A DNA stretch of 64,000 nt, from positions 806,001 to 870,000 of the forward strand of contig CAKJVC010000021.1 in NCBI GenBank assembly GCA_918026815.1, written 5' to 3'. The notes under the pieces are model-generated. The model was not told the DNA's origin. It made no database searches and was given only the letters and a program-made list of their open reading frames with translations. How positions within the stretch are numbered: the first letter of the stretch is position 1; every line of letters starts with the position of its first letter. This stretch comes from Chalara sp. BL73. Lineage: Eukaryota > Ascomycota > Leotiomycetes > Helotiales. Below are positions 23,701 to 35,673 of this stretch, one piece after another. A program made the translations under genes and the position numbers.

Positions 23701-24303
23701 TCGCTCGATAATGTAGTCTGGCACAGTATCATTCATTCCCTCATAGTCAGACTCATCTCCATAAATCCTCTCTTGCTGTTCTTCCCCATTTTTCTTAGCT
23801 TTCTTCTTTCGTTCAACAGTAGCTTTGGCTTTCAATGCAAGCTTCTTCTTGAGTTGTGCGGTCTTCTTTCTTTTAGTGCTCTTGCGATTCTTGAACTTCT
23901 GGTAGGCATCTCTTCCATCTTCATCATCACTGGACATTCTTTCTTCTGCTTTCCTTTTGAAACTGTCCTTGTTCACAGATATTTTGTCTACAATTTCGAT
24001 GTCTGAGTCTGAGTCGCTGCTTGGACATTTACCTACAATTTCTACCAGCATTTTAGCGAATACTGATGACCAAAGAGGCGAGCACATACTTTTTATATAA
24101 TCATCTGTGCTAAGTAGGACATTGCTGGCTCTAGACTCAGCAGCAACGGGCTCTTCTTCAGTAATTCCATCTTCAGAACTTTCAGGTGCCAGCGCCATAT
24201 TTGGAATGGCGATTTGGTCCAAGAGGGGGTCCGTCAGAACCGCGAACGTGACTAAATCTTGACACGACCTCACGTGCGGAGTCGGCCAAATCAGGTCTGT
24301 CAT
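20744..24303 (-). CDS. ERCC6L2-like SNF2 DNA-dependent ATPase
   Basis: Seven exons (24303-23427, 23315-22736, 22690-22387, 22339-22139, 22088-21805, 21737-21614, 21562-20744) join in phase to 1062 residues. The N-terminal 270 residues are charged, with a Lys-rich run near 155-190. The SNF2 core follows: Walker [10 protein letters not shown] (about 297-305), DECH box, [15 protein letters not shown], then the helicase C domain with [23 protein letters not shown] and [11 protein letters not shown]. The linker PLRLGQSHDAT and [12 protein letters not shown] are characteristic of the ERCC6L2/Rad26-like branch and not of CSB or Rad54. After [19 protein letters not shown] the tail is acidic, and [17 protein letters not shown] near the C-terminus resembles the HEBO region of ERCC6L2. 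Human ERCC6L2 acts in double-strand-break repair. The 51-nt intron 21563-21613 has no stop and keeps frame if retained. Confidence 0.9.
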
Positions 24304-24555
24304 GCCTCAGGCACAAATATACGGCGTATGGAAAGAATTGCTTGAGAAACAGGTCCTATTGATGAGAAGAGGAGACACTCACGAATGAAAGTAAGAGTCA
24401 AGGAGAAACTAGAAGTTGAAGAAATTTAATAAGAGGTACAAAAGCGATTGATTCAAGATTGGTTATCTTATGCTAAATGACGCTGTGCATTGTCCTCACG
24501 GCGACATAGCCAATAACGAGATAAGTCCCTTGCTCCTATCTCTTCTAAGATTTTT
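24304..24555. other. Spacer between two minus-strand genes
   Basis: 252 bp that must hold the ERCC6L2-like promoter and the terminator of the upstream pseudouridine-synthase gene. Nothing else seen. Confidence 0.5.
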
Positions 24556-26009
24556 TTAGACCTGGCGAGGACTATCTAGAGGTGCCGAGGCAATCTCCGG
24601 GTTCTCCTTTCTCACTGCTTCAACAAGCACATCCATCCCTGGAACTTCCGTAGCACCAGTCATACCTTGGGGAGGGAGTGCCCACGCTGGCAAGGGACTA
24701 ACATAGCTCCAGGCTCCACCAGCATCTTCGTATCGCAAGCTGTGTAGCCAAAGCGATAGTTCTTGCTCGCCAGGATCAGTATAGAGTGGTGTGGCGCAAA
24801 TATCGCATACTTCACCCGACATTTTCTCTGCCTTCTTCTTGTTGTACTCGTCGACCATCTCGTCATGGTATGCCACAGCGTCTGCAACTTCAGACTTCCC
24901 CATTCTAGAGAGGCGGGTAATTATATCTTCATCTGTGTCTTGTGTTGCATCAGCATCGTTTGCTCCCAAATTTTGTCCCCAGACTTTTTGGTTGCAGTAG
25001 ATTGGGTCATTTGCTATGGGATGACCTAGAAACTGGAGATGCACTCGCAACTGATGTGTTCTACCAGTAACAGGAAGACATCTAACTATAGAGTATCCTT
25101 CTTTCTTCAACCACGGTTTCCCTTGCTCTGATTTTGGCTCCACTGAGGCACTCTTGTCGGCTCTGTCCTCTTCAGTCGGCGGATAGTATTCGAGTCGTTT
25201 GAAGACAGTCCTGGCAGTCTTCCCGTTGGCACGCACGCGATTCAGACCCAACTTGGGAGAGATCTGTAAGATCGGCTGATCACAGACAACAGCCTCTTCG
25301 GGAAACTCCCCTTTGACCCTCGCAACATATTCTTTTCTCACAGTTCGACCAGAAATCTGTAGGCTTAGCTTTTCCGCCGCCTTCGGGTTCTTAGCAATGA
25401 ACATGACGCCACTCGTTAATCTATCAAGCCTGTTGCATGGTAGTGGGTTCCACTGATGACCACGTTCTGCCCGCATGATCTCCACTACGGAATTATAGTT
25501 ATATCGGCCTGCTGGATGCACAGGGACACCAGACGGCTTATTGATGACAATCATATCATTGTCTTCGTGTATAATGGATATGGGCAGAGCGGTAATGGGG
25601 GGTTCATGTCTGTGTAATGTGTGAGAAATAATGTCTCCATTCTTCACTATGTGCGATGTCGTAAGCACAGGCTTGCCATTCACAACGACTGCACCTCGTT
25701 CTATCGCATCTTTCTATACGTGTTAGCACAAGGATACCCTCTCTCCTGTTCCACCCTTACATAGTATTCGAGTGGCCTATCTCGAAACTCGCTGGAAAAT
25801 ATATCCAGCAGTTCTCGGCCACGCCATCTTTCTTTGCAATATGTGTTGTATGTGAAGTGATATGGTGCAACACGTCGTAGCCCGTTTTCGAGATAATAGG
25901 GTCGTGGCCATGGATCACAGGGTGTAACTAGAACTGCAGGCGGCTCCTGGAAGGGGTTCTTCTCCTCTAATGGTGGATAAGCTGAGTCTCTAACAGTCTC
26001 AAGAGCCAT
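24556..26009 (-). CDS. RluA-family tRNA pseudouridine synthase (Pus9/Rib2 type)
   Basis: Two exons (26009-25761 and 25713-24556; 47-nt intron) give 468 residues. After a short N-terminus (YHFTYNTYCKERWRGRELLD), an S4-like segment contains AIERGAVVVNGKPV. The RluA-type synthase domain begins at IIHEDNDMIVINKPSGVPVHP and carries the catalytic Asp at about 180 in NRLDRLTSG; Asn replaces the common His of the HRLD motif, as in fungal Pus9-like enzymes. Later motifs RTHQLRVHLQFLGHPI and NDPIY support the family. Yeast Pus9 and the N-terminal half of Rib2 make pseudouridine 32 in tRNAs. No deaminase domain of the Rib2 kind follows, so this is a Pus9-like enzyme. A C-terminal CDICATPLYTDPGEQELSLW segment is a small Cys-containing extension. 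Its start is 447 bp from the divergent thioesterase gene. Confidence 0.9.
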
Positions 26010-26456
26010 TGTAGAAGATAGTTTCTGCGCACGCCGAGCTAAGAGCTCTAGAAAGCGTGATGATCGAAGGCTAGCCAGCGGGATTTTGGTAGTCTTCTTA
26101 TTTTTGGGTTGCGAGAAGATAGTGCAGCTATTGACTTGCCACTGTTCTGAAAATTCTTAGCTGAAGATGCCGACTCTCAATTCTCATCTTATAGAACACC
26201 AAAATAATTTTAGTTGTTCCAGCGCGGTCAAGCGGCAGAAAATATCCAATTAGGCAAGGTCGCATTGGCAGCTTCCGCTAGTTCAGCACCTCGGCCCAGC
26301 TAAAGATGGCTCTTCTTTAATCCGAGAACCTCGATGTACAGGAGGGAGCGGCTTAATATCTCAGATATCTACTTCTCAGCCCGGTCAGTTGGTAGGATGA
26401 AACTAGATTGAACCTATGTAAAGCCGCATCCACCTACCACTCACCAAGCATCAAGC
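26010..26456. promoter_or_regulatory. Shared divergent promoter region
   Basis: 447 bp between the ATGs of the pseudouridine synthase (minus) and the thioesterase (plus). Both promoters must lie here; no individual element was identified with confidence. Confidence 0.5.
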
Positions 26457-27231
26457 ATGGTATCCCAGGAGCTCAAGAATCGAAAACGACAAGACTATGG
26501 CTATCACTTGGAATACCGAACACGATGGTATGGTCAAACGTGCTTAGAAGATAATGCCTTACAGAGCTAACGAGTGAGCAGGTCAGATAACGATATGTAT
26601 GACCACATGAATAACAGTATATATAACTTCTTGTAGGTGATTCCATCTAGCATTTGATGCTTATAGTCGCATCGACAAGCATTAGATAAGTTCAATATTA
26701 GAGAGAATCCAATGCCCGGAATAAATAGACACTAATATCGAGATACTTTATTGTTGGTCAAAAATAAGCAGGCTGCACATCACTGACTACAGCAACTGTG
26801 GGTTAGATACCCATATCAAGATCGTGCAATGCTTAGCCACAGACCATATGTGTACTATGAACCTACTCTTTCTAATATCTATTGTCTACAGGTACGATTC
26901 TATTGTGAATACATATCTCATCGAGCAATGTGGTCTACATCCGCCCAGCTCCTCCCAATATGGACTGGTCGTTCATTCCCACGGAGACTTCTTTGGAAGC
27001 ATCGCTTTCCCCGCCACAGCTGAACTCGCGTTGAGAGTCAACAAGTTAGGGAAAAGCAGCGTCACCTACGAGATTGCGCTGTTCGAACGAGGAGTTGAGG
27101 AGGTTAAGTCAGTGGGTGAATTTGTCCATGTTTTTGTCGACAGAAAGACTGGACGACCGGCTGCAGCGGGCATGAATGGCGAGCTTAAAACCGGCCTCCA
27201 GAAACTACTTGTACCACAATCAAAGCTTTGA
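26457..27231 (+). CDS. Hotdog-fold acyl-CoA thioesterase-like protein
   Basis: Three exons (26457-26527, 26582-26632, 26892-27231) join in phase to 153 residues. The RWSDNDMYDHMNNSIYNFL stretch is the 4HBT/YbgC-type hotdog active-site segment: an Asp ahead of a DHMN-type motif and a helix that buries the acyl chain. It is followed by VNTYLIEQCG and VVHSHGDFFGSIAFPATAEL, typical of fungal thioesterase-like proteins. Family members hydrolyse acyl-CoA thioesters; the substrate is unknown and many fungal copies are uncharacterised. The second intron (26633-26891, 259 nt) is by far the longest in the window and the middle exon is only 51 nt, so gene finders may break this model. No targeting signal is evident. 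Confidence 0.87.
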
Positions 27232-27956
27232 ACATGATATGTATGGTTTGTTTGCTGCTCTTTTTGCTGCTATTGACTTCGTTGGGTTGTGTTGATAATT
27301 CTCCGGCGTTTTTTAAGTTCTCCAGTATTGTTTGCCAATATCCGACAATGCCGCTTCAGAACGGTGTTGTCATTTCTCTGTGCCGGGAAGTCGCTATTTG
27401 TCTAAGAGCCATACGTAGGTGATCTGCTTGATTAGTCAGAGCGAAGCTGCTTAGAGTATGTCTAAAAGGTTACGATTCATGATTTTAGTGTTTAGATCTG
27501 GTGACTAAAATACCAAGCAGCGAGGTTATGCCGAAGCCTGTTACGACGTTGCAGTTCTTTTCTCAAAGAGGTCGCATACACCAATTGATGATGACCATCC
27601 GACGATCACCCTAGCCAAACACAGATGCACCACTCTCCCCGCAAAATGGGGGTTTTCTTGACCCCAGGTTACTCTATCTCCCGTTTATCCCCGCTCTAGA
27701 TCGATTTGGAGTTTCTGCAGTATATAAACACGTCGTCAGTGGCTGGCTAAATATGAGCTTGACCGGCACCGTTGAGCTTGGTCCGAAGCTTGATTAGAGA
27801 ACTGCTTATATATTCTTTTTAGCCGCTGTTGCTATCACTTTACTCTTCCGCAATCATCTTGAGATACTATTGTACGATTGACTACTTGTAGATTTGGTTA
27901 TCTCCGTCAAAAAGCGCTAGGGATACAGCAAGTGAGCGCGGAATTACAACTGCACC
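27232..27956. other. Intergenic, promoter of MFS gene
   Basis: 725 bp between two plus-strand genes. A stretch around 27715-27730 (agtatataaacacg) is TATA-like, about 235 bp before the MFS ATG. No gene seen. Confidence 0.5.
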
Positions 27957-30030
27957 ATGGCGACTGCGTATGATAATTTTGAGAAAGGGCTCGGGTCAGG
28001 TGGAGCGGAGTCTGGGTCGGAAGGTAAAGGGCACGAAGACCAGATTGATGTATCGCAAAATGTATCGACAGCACCTCCAGCCAGGCGCTTCGAAGCGCCT
28101 GAGTTCATTCGCAATATGACTGCAGAAGAGAGGGCAAGGTTAGAGCTTAAACTCAGGAGGAAGATAGACTTGCGCCTTATGCCTATGATTGTCTTAATGT
28201 ATGTGTTCCTTTACAGGTCCATTTTCGCCCCTCTGTATTCGCTGCTCAAGCACTGTCATTAACCGAAAATCCACCAGGTACATCATGAACTACCTAGACC
28301 GCGTACTTATCACTGGCAATATGACAAAATTTATTATTCTAACACCTGATAGAACAATATCGCTGCTGCGAAACTGGCAGGGCTGCCTGAAGACCTAAAA
28401 TTAAAGGGCGTAGAGTTTCAGGTCTGTATTCCTTCGAGACTCGAAATAGATGGGTTCTAATCCAAATCGAAGACTTCAGTATCAATCTTGTTCGTCGGTT
28501 ATGTGCTTATGCAGGTGCCTTCAAATCTCTTCCTAAACAAGATTGGCAAACCCGCCGTATACCTGCCGGTTTGCATGATCGGATGGGGAGTCATCTCAGG
28601 AGCAACCGCTGGTTGCCAGAACGCTGCCGGATTGATTGCATGTCGGTTTTTTCTTGGGTTTGTAGAAGCAGCCTATTTCCCTGGCTGCCTCTACTACCTT
28701 TCCTGCTGGTACACTCGTAAAGAATTGGGATTTCGAACCGTATGCATTCATAAAAACTTAAGATACCGTACACTTACATTAGATGTCAGGCAATATTCTA
28801 TTCTGGTGCTCTGATTAGTGGTGCCTTCTCAGGTCTCATAGCGGCCGGCGTGAAGGGCAATATGGATGGCAGCTTACATCTCAGAGCATGGCGCTGGTTG
28901 TTCATAATCGAAGGGGCCATCACAGGTGGGTGACTGCGGTCCTGCACATCCCTCAGCATCGAAGATTAAACCAATCCTACTTCATCAAAGCTGGTCGCTG
29001 ATATTTATTTTATTTAGTTGTTATTGCTTTCGCGGCATTTGGCGTCTTACCAAACTTTCCGCGAACCACAACATGGCTCACAGATGAGGAACGACAACTG
29101 GCCGTCTGGCGCTTGGAAGAAGATGTGGGGGAAGATGACTGGGTGGATAGCCAAGGTCAATCCTTCAAAACCGGCTTGAAGCTTGCTTTTTCAGATATCA
29201 AAACCTATGTGCTCATGTTTCTCCTCTTCGGAATCGTCGCATCAGGCTCTGTCACCAATTTTTTCCCGTAAGAAGACTTCTTTCCTTCCGGACATCTCAG
29301 ATACTAATCTTCCGCAGTACCGTTGTCAAGACCCTAGGCAAAGGCGACGTAGAAACCCTTCTCCTCACCGCGCCTCCGTACTTGCTTGCTGTCATCACGA
29401 CCTTTGCCAACTCGTGGCATGCAGACAGAACTGGTGAACGATACTTCCACATCACACTCCCTCTCTGCGTCGCAATAGCCGCCTTCATCCTTGCAGCAGC
29501 AACTACAACAACCGCGCCACGATATGTAGCAATGATGCTTATGGTTCCTGGGGTATACTCCGGATATGTAGTTGCTCTAGCGTGGATCAGCAACTCGCTT
29601 CCTAGACCACCTGCAAAGAGAGCAGCCGCCCTAGCATTCATAAATGCGATCTCGAACACGAGCTCTATTTATGCGAGTTATATGTATGGCTCGGATGCAG
29701 GTGAGTTAACACGTTAGCAAGCTTCAGATATAGTATAGTGACTAAGCCGAATGTAGCTCCAAGATATGTTGTTGCCATGAGCGTCAACTGCGCGATGTCT
29801 GCGATGGCTATCATCTCGGCTACGATCTTAAGGCTTATCCTCGTTAGCTTAAATAAGAAGTTAGACCAGGTCAGTAGCGTCTCACGATTTCCTCTTCATT
29901 GATTGAGGGAAGCTACGAGTTGTTTTGCACGAATTGTTAGCTTACTAGACTGCAGGGGATATTCGTTGAAGGCGCCATAAATTCAGGGACCACGGAGGCA
30001 GGGAAAAAGGGGTTCAGGTTCAGAATCTAA
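27957..30030 (+). CDS. MFS transporter, anion:cation symporter (Dal5-like)
   Basis: Nine exons with introns at 28199-28277, 28303-28352, 28422-28472, 28740-28789, 28926-29017, 29268-29317, 29701-29756 and 29870-29955 join in phase to 519 residues. The N-terminus is polar and cytosolic, followed by LRRKIDLRLMPMI and the TM1 motif YIMNYLDRNNIAAAKLAG. TM2-4 include VGYVLMQVPSNLFLNKIGKP and ACRFFLGFVEAAYFPGCLYY, as in the Dal5 / allantoate-nicotinate-pantothenate permease group. A long cytosolic loop and six further helices follow; the C-terminus is short and basic. Such carriers import small organic anions with protons. The substrate is not predictable. The second exon is only 25 nt, so automatic models may skip it and lose the frame. 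Confidence 0.92.
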
Positions 30031-32838
30031 ATGTAGTTTAAGTAGGAAGCTATGCCGATCCCAACAGCTTCTGAGGCCGAAGGATTCGTCTCTGGACCTA
30101 ACTAATCACTCAAGTATTACAGATCTACTGCTATTAGCACTTTGTAGTGGCCAAGTTTGTGTTTAGTGAAGCATTGCTTGCTGATTGCCTTAAAAACACG
30201 ATATCTTATATGGTGTAACATGTCACAGACTAGACAGCCTCGAAATTTGAAGCAAAATGTTGGATCTTGCTTGCGCTAATTGGCCTTGACTCGCTGGGCA
30301 ATATTCCTAGACTTCCGCTTTCACATGATGGGGCCCACAGGAGCCATCTAAAATAAAAATTCGTTCGTTCCTTTTTCCAATGCCTAGTCATTTATTTAAT
30401 CATATACTATGGACCGTTTAAGCATTTTTAGTAGCAATTATTGCTCTAGGAGGCGCCACTTGGAGCACGGTTTCAGCGCTGAGAAGGCTCAGATCGAACT
30501 ATTGTGAAGCAGAAATGACGAGCTATAAACCTAATGCCAGAAGGACAGGCTGCACGAAAACCGGCCGCTGATAAGTAACCTTGCTTCGGACACATAGAGG
30601 AGTCTCCTTCCATTTCAAACGTCCTTGCAGAATATCGATGACGCTTTGCCTACCGCAGCCGTCTCTAGGAAGAAACGAGACAGGATTCGCTGATGACAAA
30701 CGAGAAAAGCAAAGCCAATTCTAGTATTGGTCAACTAAAGTGTATAGAAGGCTATGCCTCTTTCACATCGTTGCTCGAAGTTCTTGAAAATTTGTTGGTT
30801 AAGTCTCCGATCTCATATTATTCTTGGGTGTTGGCTTGCTGACAAACACCGAAGGAAAAGCTATCTCACGGCACTTTCAGGTTCGGGCTACATATTACAT
30901 ATTAGAATCGGATGCTAATATCGTAAAATACTCGACTGTCCATTCATCGAAATTTCTGCCCCTAATTCACCAGTTGCATAAGCCTTCCAGTATCAAATAC
31001 TCAACATAAGAGCTGCTTGAAGAAAACATGCGCTTCGCTTCTTCCGAAAAGTAGCACCCAGAGCTAAGCAAGAACAAACCAGGCACCAAGTAGGAACCAA
31101 ACCAGAGTCTTGAAAAGCCAAGGGCCAAGAATCTTCGAAGGGAATTTTCTGATTATGGCCGCGATCTGGCTGATGGGTTATGGATATTGTGTCCCCATTC
31201 CAAACCAGACTATGCATGGCTATCCAGTTTTCGAAGATGGGTCTAGGATTGAAAGCCCAAAGGCCCATCTTTGCGCCGGGGAGAACTCCGCTGTAGTAGT
31301 GGACCAAAGTAAGCATATACGTCCATTGTGGGCATGTAGAACACTAGCTGCATCATCAGACCTAGGTCTCCGTCAAAGCGACAACACCGAAACTTTCCAA
31401 TATCATGTAGCGAATCGGCTACGCTCTGTAATATGAGGCTTTCTTTGACACAATAGTAGTATTGACCAATCCTTGACTAAAATCCTATCGACCTTGGCAT
31501 ATAAAATGAGGTATGTTATGAGAGCCATATCTAGATATGAGGAAGTACTAGGCGCAAAAGTCACCTAGGGAGCCTCATATATCAAGAACGCGGCAAATAT
31601 ATAATAATCTACTCAAACAAATTCCTCAAGGGTGCTTAATTTCCAAAGGCAGAGTCACATGAAATGAGCAAAAAAAGAGGCTCTAGAAAACATTTCTAGA
31701 AGCAGGTGTAACATGCTCTAATGGTCGTTTACGTTAACTCTTCAGCTCTAGCCCTGTGTACTTATGTATCCCTTCTTTCTACTTTCCGACTTTTCTTTTT
31801 GACATGAGCCTTTGGAGAGGAAACAATGTTCATGGCTTCATGAATAATTGGAAATAAAGGAATCTGCTCCGAGATGCGGACATACCTCCTTCACGGTCCA
31901 TGGGGTGTCATCCAATATCGCGTACCAAACCTCCGCTCTCTTTACCTGTAGCCTCCTGTTCTCGCCCCCTTAAAGGCTTAACCTCCCGAATCCTTTTGAC
32001 AAATCACCCTCGAGACATGCCATCTCATCGAGGCAACTCTCTTGACTCGCAGCCTGAAATATAGCAGCCTTGGTTACAGAACTGATCCTTAAGCATTTAG
32101 ACCGACATTTCCCGGCACGCGTTTCGATCGTGTAGTTAAGGTATAAATGGCACGTACCTTGATCTGGATGTGGGGTATTGGTGCTGAAAATGCATCCGCA
32201 TTGCGCGAAAAGGATTGCGTGGCTAGTGCAGGGCATTTTCCAAGTATCGGGATGGCTGCCACGATGTCTGGCGCTCTCAGTGAGAGGGGTGAACTTATAT
32301 GTTAGATATATTACCTTTACGTGGCTGGTTTACCTATGGTACCTTTAGTTAATGAAAGGTTAGAAGTCGCAATGTAAACCGATATATAGACAAATTAGCA
32401 GAATGACTTTATTAAGAAACCCGATATTGGGAGCAGTCATCTGCCTTTATGTATTGTCACCAGTCAAGATGAGTATAAAGACTAGTGTTGATAGGAGGGG
32501 CCATTATTGCCTATTATTATAGAAACAAAGACAATAACAGCCTTAAGCATTTAGGACACTAGTGCGCTTTCTTAAAATATAGTGTCTACTATTAGCTAAG
32601 GAAAGAATAATGCCCTTTGTTGTTAATATTCAGAGACCAGAATGGACTGAGTTCGACACAAAGACTGAAAAAGTAACGGCCATACTATTTCACCGGTGAG
32701 AACTTGCCTTAGCCAGCTAGATTGGTATTGGCGAGGCTAGTTCAGGAATCACTCAAGCAGATAAGATTCTCATGACCAGGGTTCAGGTCCATTAAAGTAT
32801 TTACAAGCTCTACCTAACAAGATTTCAAATTTCCCATT
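30031..32838. other. Gene-poor 2.8-kb stretch
   Basis: No gene can be supported. Two minus-strand frames stand out weakly. 30993-31316 (107 codons, ATG-initiated) encodes a Trp- and Pro-containing peptide with no recognised family. 31970-32236 (88 codons, ATG-initiated) is Cys-rich at its front. The region around 31450-31700 and 32340-32700 is AT-rich with scattered stops and may be decayed repeat DNA. Confidence 0.45.
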
Positions 32839-34597
32839 TCATATTGAGGGAGTAGGGATGACGCCAATCCATATTAAAACAAGACCTCCAAATAGCGCCG
32901 CTCCAAGTACCCTACCCAAAGTCTTTAATGTAACGCCTTCTGCTGTCAAATCCTCTGTTTGATCAACCCCTAGAGAGAATGATCCCATTAAATCGGCCAG
33001 GTCATCATCCTTCGGCTTGACGAAGAGCTTTGGCTGTGCAAACTCAACCTCCTTAGGCTTCGAGTTTTGTAGTGTTGGGATCTTTGACGTCGGTTGAAAT
33101 AGTCCTCCTTTCGCTTCTGTTGGAGTAACCCGTAATCTTGGTTGATTAGGGGGATTTCGTAGCTTCTGTGCTGGGGTTATGGGGGCCGGAGGTACATGAT
33201 ACCAGAACGGTCCTTTCTGCTCAGCAACAGGCGCCTCCCCGAAGAGTTGTCCACTCCTTGGTGATGTCTGGCTATGCTGGAATGCTCGATATTGTGAAAC
33301 TGGCTCCGCCTGTGTAGGCGTTGGTGCCCAGTCCATTGCTTCTAGTGCTGCAAATCTTTCCTTTTTCATAGGATCGAAGTGGGGTGGTAATACGGGTGCG
33401 GTATCTTGCGACACTGGGCGTCGAGATTTCTTGGATGGCGTCATGGCATTCAAAAGGTCTTCCATAGTGGTTGGTGAGCCCGGGCTGCGCGTGGCTGGTC
33501 CAACATTTTGTAACCTCTCCGGCGTGGCCGTCCACAGAGGTGTCATGTCTACCTTGATAGTGTGGTGAGATGCGCCTGCTAGATAAATGACGAAGACGAA
33601 TGCGAACATGTGTGCTGCAATAGATGCAGGTCCGTATGGATCATTGATCATAAATTCCGTACCCATGATATGGTAAACAAATGCTCGAAAGACTAATATA
33701 ATGGCCTGGTAGGTGTACCATTCCCCAAAGCCACTAACATGTTTTGCGAATCCTATACCAAGCTGTTTGAACTTCGGATTCCACCAGACTGCTGCTGTGC
33801 TGATATATAAGCCTAAGCGTGGGTAGTTGATGGGAGCAAACTTTGCGATTGCAGCAGAAACAGATGGCGCCAAAGAGAACTCAAAGGGAACTGTACTCGA
33901 GTAAACAGCAGCAAGTGCCAACATTTTGATATGCCAAAAGAGCTGCAAGATGATTCCTGCATACCAAAGGTTCTTGCCAGTGAATTGAATGATGCTAGGA
34001 AGTGTGATCTTTCTCGAAGCCGTCTTCTTCGACCGAGACTTTTCCAATATCTTGCGGAGATAATCTGTCTTTGCTGTCTTGGTGGCATCCTTTATTTTCT
34101 CCAGAACCTTAGGCTCACAATCCTCGCACACTTGCGGATATCTCTTCTCGAGGGCCTGCCTGTACTTGTAATATTGGCGCTCCTTGTCTTTATGATTGGG
34201 AGAACTCGAGTCGTCAACGTCTTCATATTGGGCTAAAGAGGATGTGTAAAGGTGCTGATTCTTAAGGCATGTGGTGCAAAAAATACTGTCCTCGGCGGAC
34301 GAGAAAGGATCTGTAACTCGGACTGGGGGTGAGTCGGGTCGAGGGATTGCATATCTGCGCTCAACAGGGAGTGGAGAATCCGCGAAGGTGGAAGCCGTTG
34401 GAGGATCTGTAATATCTCCGTTCTGTGAGTACGTTAGCAAAACATCCGTCAAGATTTGAAGTACATACCTCATCAAGATAGTTTATGGCATCGCAAGATG
34501 CACATTCCCACCTGTTTATGAGACCATCATATTTGATACCAGACCTCTTGTTGCAGTAGAAGCAGACAAGATTCCTGCGACCAAATCTAGAGGCCAT
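32839..34597 (-). CDS. IMA1: Ima1-type inner nuclear membrane protein
   Basis: Two exons (34597-34469 and 34422-32839; 46-nt intron) give 570 residues. The N-terminus has the Ima1 N-terminal zinc-binding domain: four CxxC pairs at residues 12/15, 33/36, 92/95 and 142/145, with the family phrasing LVCFYCNK, WECASCDAINYLDE and FCTTCLKNQ. Transmembrane helices follow at about 180-330, then a long Pro/Ser-rich stretch, and a last helix near the C-terminus (about 540-563). Ima1 (human Samp1/NET5) sits in the inner nuclear membrane and couples heterochromatin and centromeric DNA to the microtubule-linked nuclear envelope in fission yeast. The family assignment rests on the CxxC pattern and topology, which are distinctive. 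The gene appears intact. Confidence 0.88.
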
Positions 34598-35673
34598 CTG
34601 TTTCCCATGATCCTTGGGACAGGCGATAGTACCCCAGGTGCCAGACTCGGGATTGAAACAAAGCTGGGGAGGCTGCGAAATAATATTCTTGGCGGGCCTT
34701 GGTTGTGACGATTTGGCTGCCGTGGCGCGGCATCTTTAAAGTAACGTTTAGGATTTTTCTTTATTTTTAGCCAAAAACGACACATAAAAATACTGCGACT
34801 TTAATGATTGTCACTAAGCTAATATTAGCGCTTTTACAAGCTACAGTAAGGTTCTACTACAAAATACTAAACTAAAGCAAAAAAAAAAAAGCTCAAAAGA
34901 AATCTCTTTTGGAACTAAAGCTAAGTCACATACTGATAGTCCTGAACCGAAATAGTGATGTCACGAAGGCAATACTAACGCTTCTGTAAGCTACAGTAGG
35001 GTTCTATTACAAGAATACTAGAACTCGAGAGAATCTCCCTTGGAAGAGGTGTAGATCACGTGTCGATAATGTGACAACAGTGACAATAGATGTTTGAATA
35101 TTGCTATGATGTTTGGACATTCTGCTAAATAGGCATTTTATGGTTTCCGTGTTGGAAGGAAGTGTCAAGAGTAGTCTCCCAAAAAATACGTAATTTCAGA
35201 TCTGTCATAATAGCTACTAATCTAGGACTACTATACGAGCTATTGATTAAGCCTACAGTAAGGTTAGGAGATATACAAAACTCAAGCGGTCCATGCCAAG
35301 ACATCACCTGCTCTCCGACAATGTATCAACAATTTCAACCTCACCTTTGTACAATAAAAGAGCGACATTTTCTCCTCTAAAAATAAGGCATCAATGCCCT
35401 CATAAGAGGATATGCGACCCTCTTTTCAGTCGTAAGTTTCTTTGTATAAATCCTCGAAGCAAGCATTATCGGCGATTTTGTCCATTTTTTTTCAATCTGC
35501 ACATGGGAAGAGCAAGAGCACCACAGTATCGCCCTCACGACAAACTTGTTGTTCATCCTTCGGCGTCTCATTAGCGCATTCAATATTTTCAAACAGTTTA
35601 GATCATTTCTGGAAGTCATCTCGAAGACGAACAGAGAGTTTGCCAATATCTTCGCATATCGTGTCCTCTCCAT
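34598..35673. other. Divergent intergenic region with repeats
   Basis: 1.1 kb between the divergent Ima1 and ALG14 genes. It contains the degenerate duplication described separately (34804-35075) and presumably both promoters. No gene is seen. Confidence 0.55.
34804..35075. repeat. Degenerate tandem duplication, about 130-bp unit
   Basis: Two diverged copies, about 34804-34941 and 34955-35075. They share tgat-tcac, aatatta/aatacta, and ctacagtaRggttctaYtac, then aatctcYYttggaa and a less conserved tail. Many of the differences are transitions, as expected from RIP or methylation-driven decay. A shorter similar string (ctacagtaaggtta) recurs near 35252. No transposon ends were identified. Confidence 0.65.

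Noticed and set aside
30993..31316. 107-codon minus-strand frame, ATG-initiated
   Set aside because: No family recognised, no neighbouring exons found, and the DNA around it is AT-rich and disrupted. It may be a relic, but nothing supports a gene.
32720..32795. tRNA-like stretch (ggctagttcagg ... cagggttcaggtcc)
   Set aside because: The T-arm-like motif is suggestive, but no acceptor-stem pairing and no proper anticodon arm could be built.
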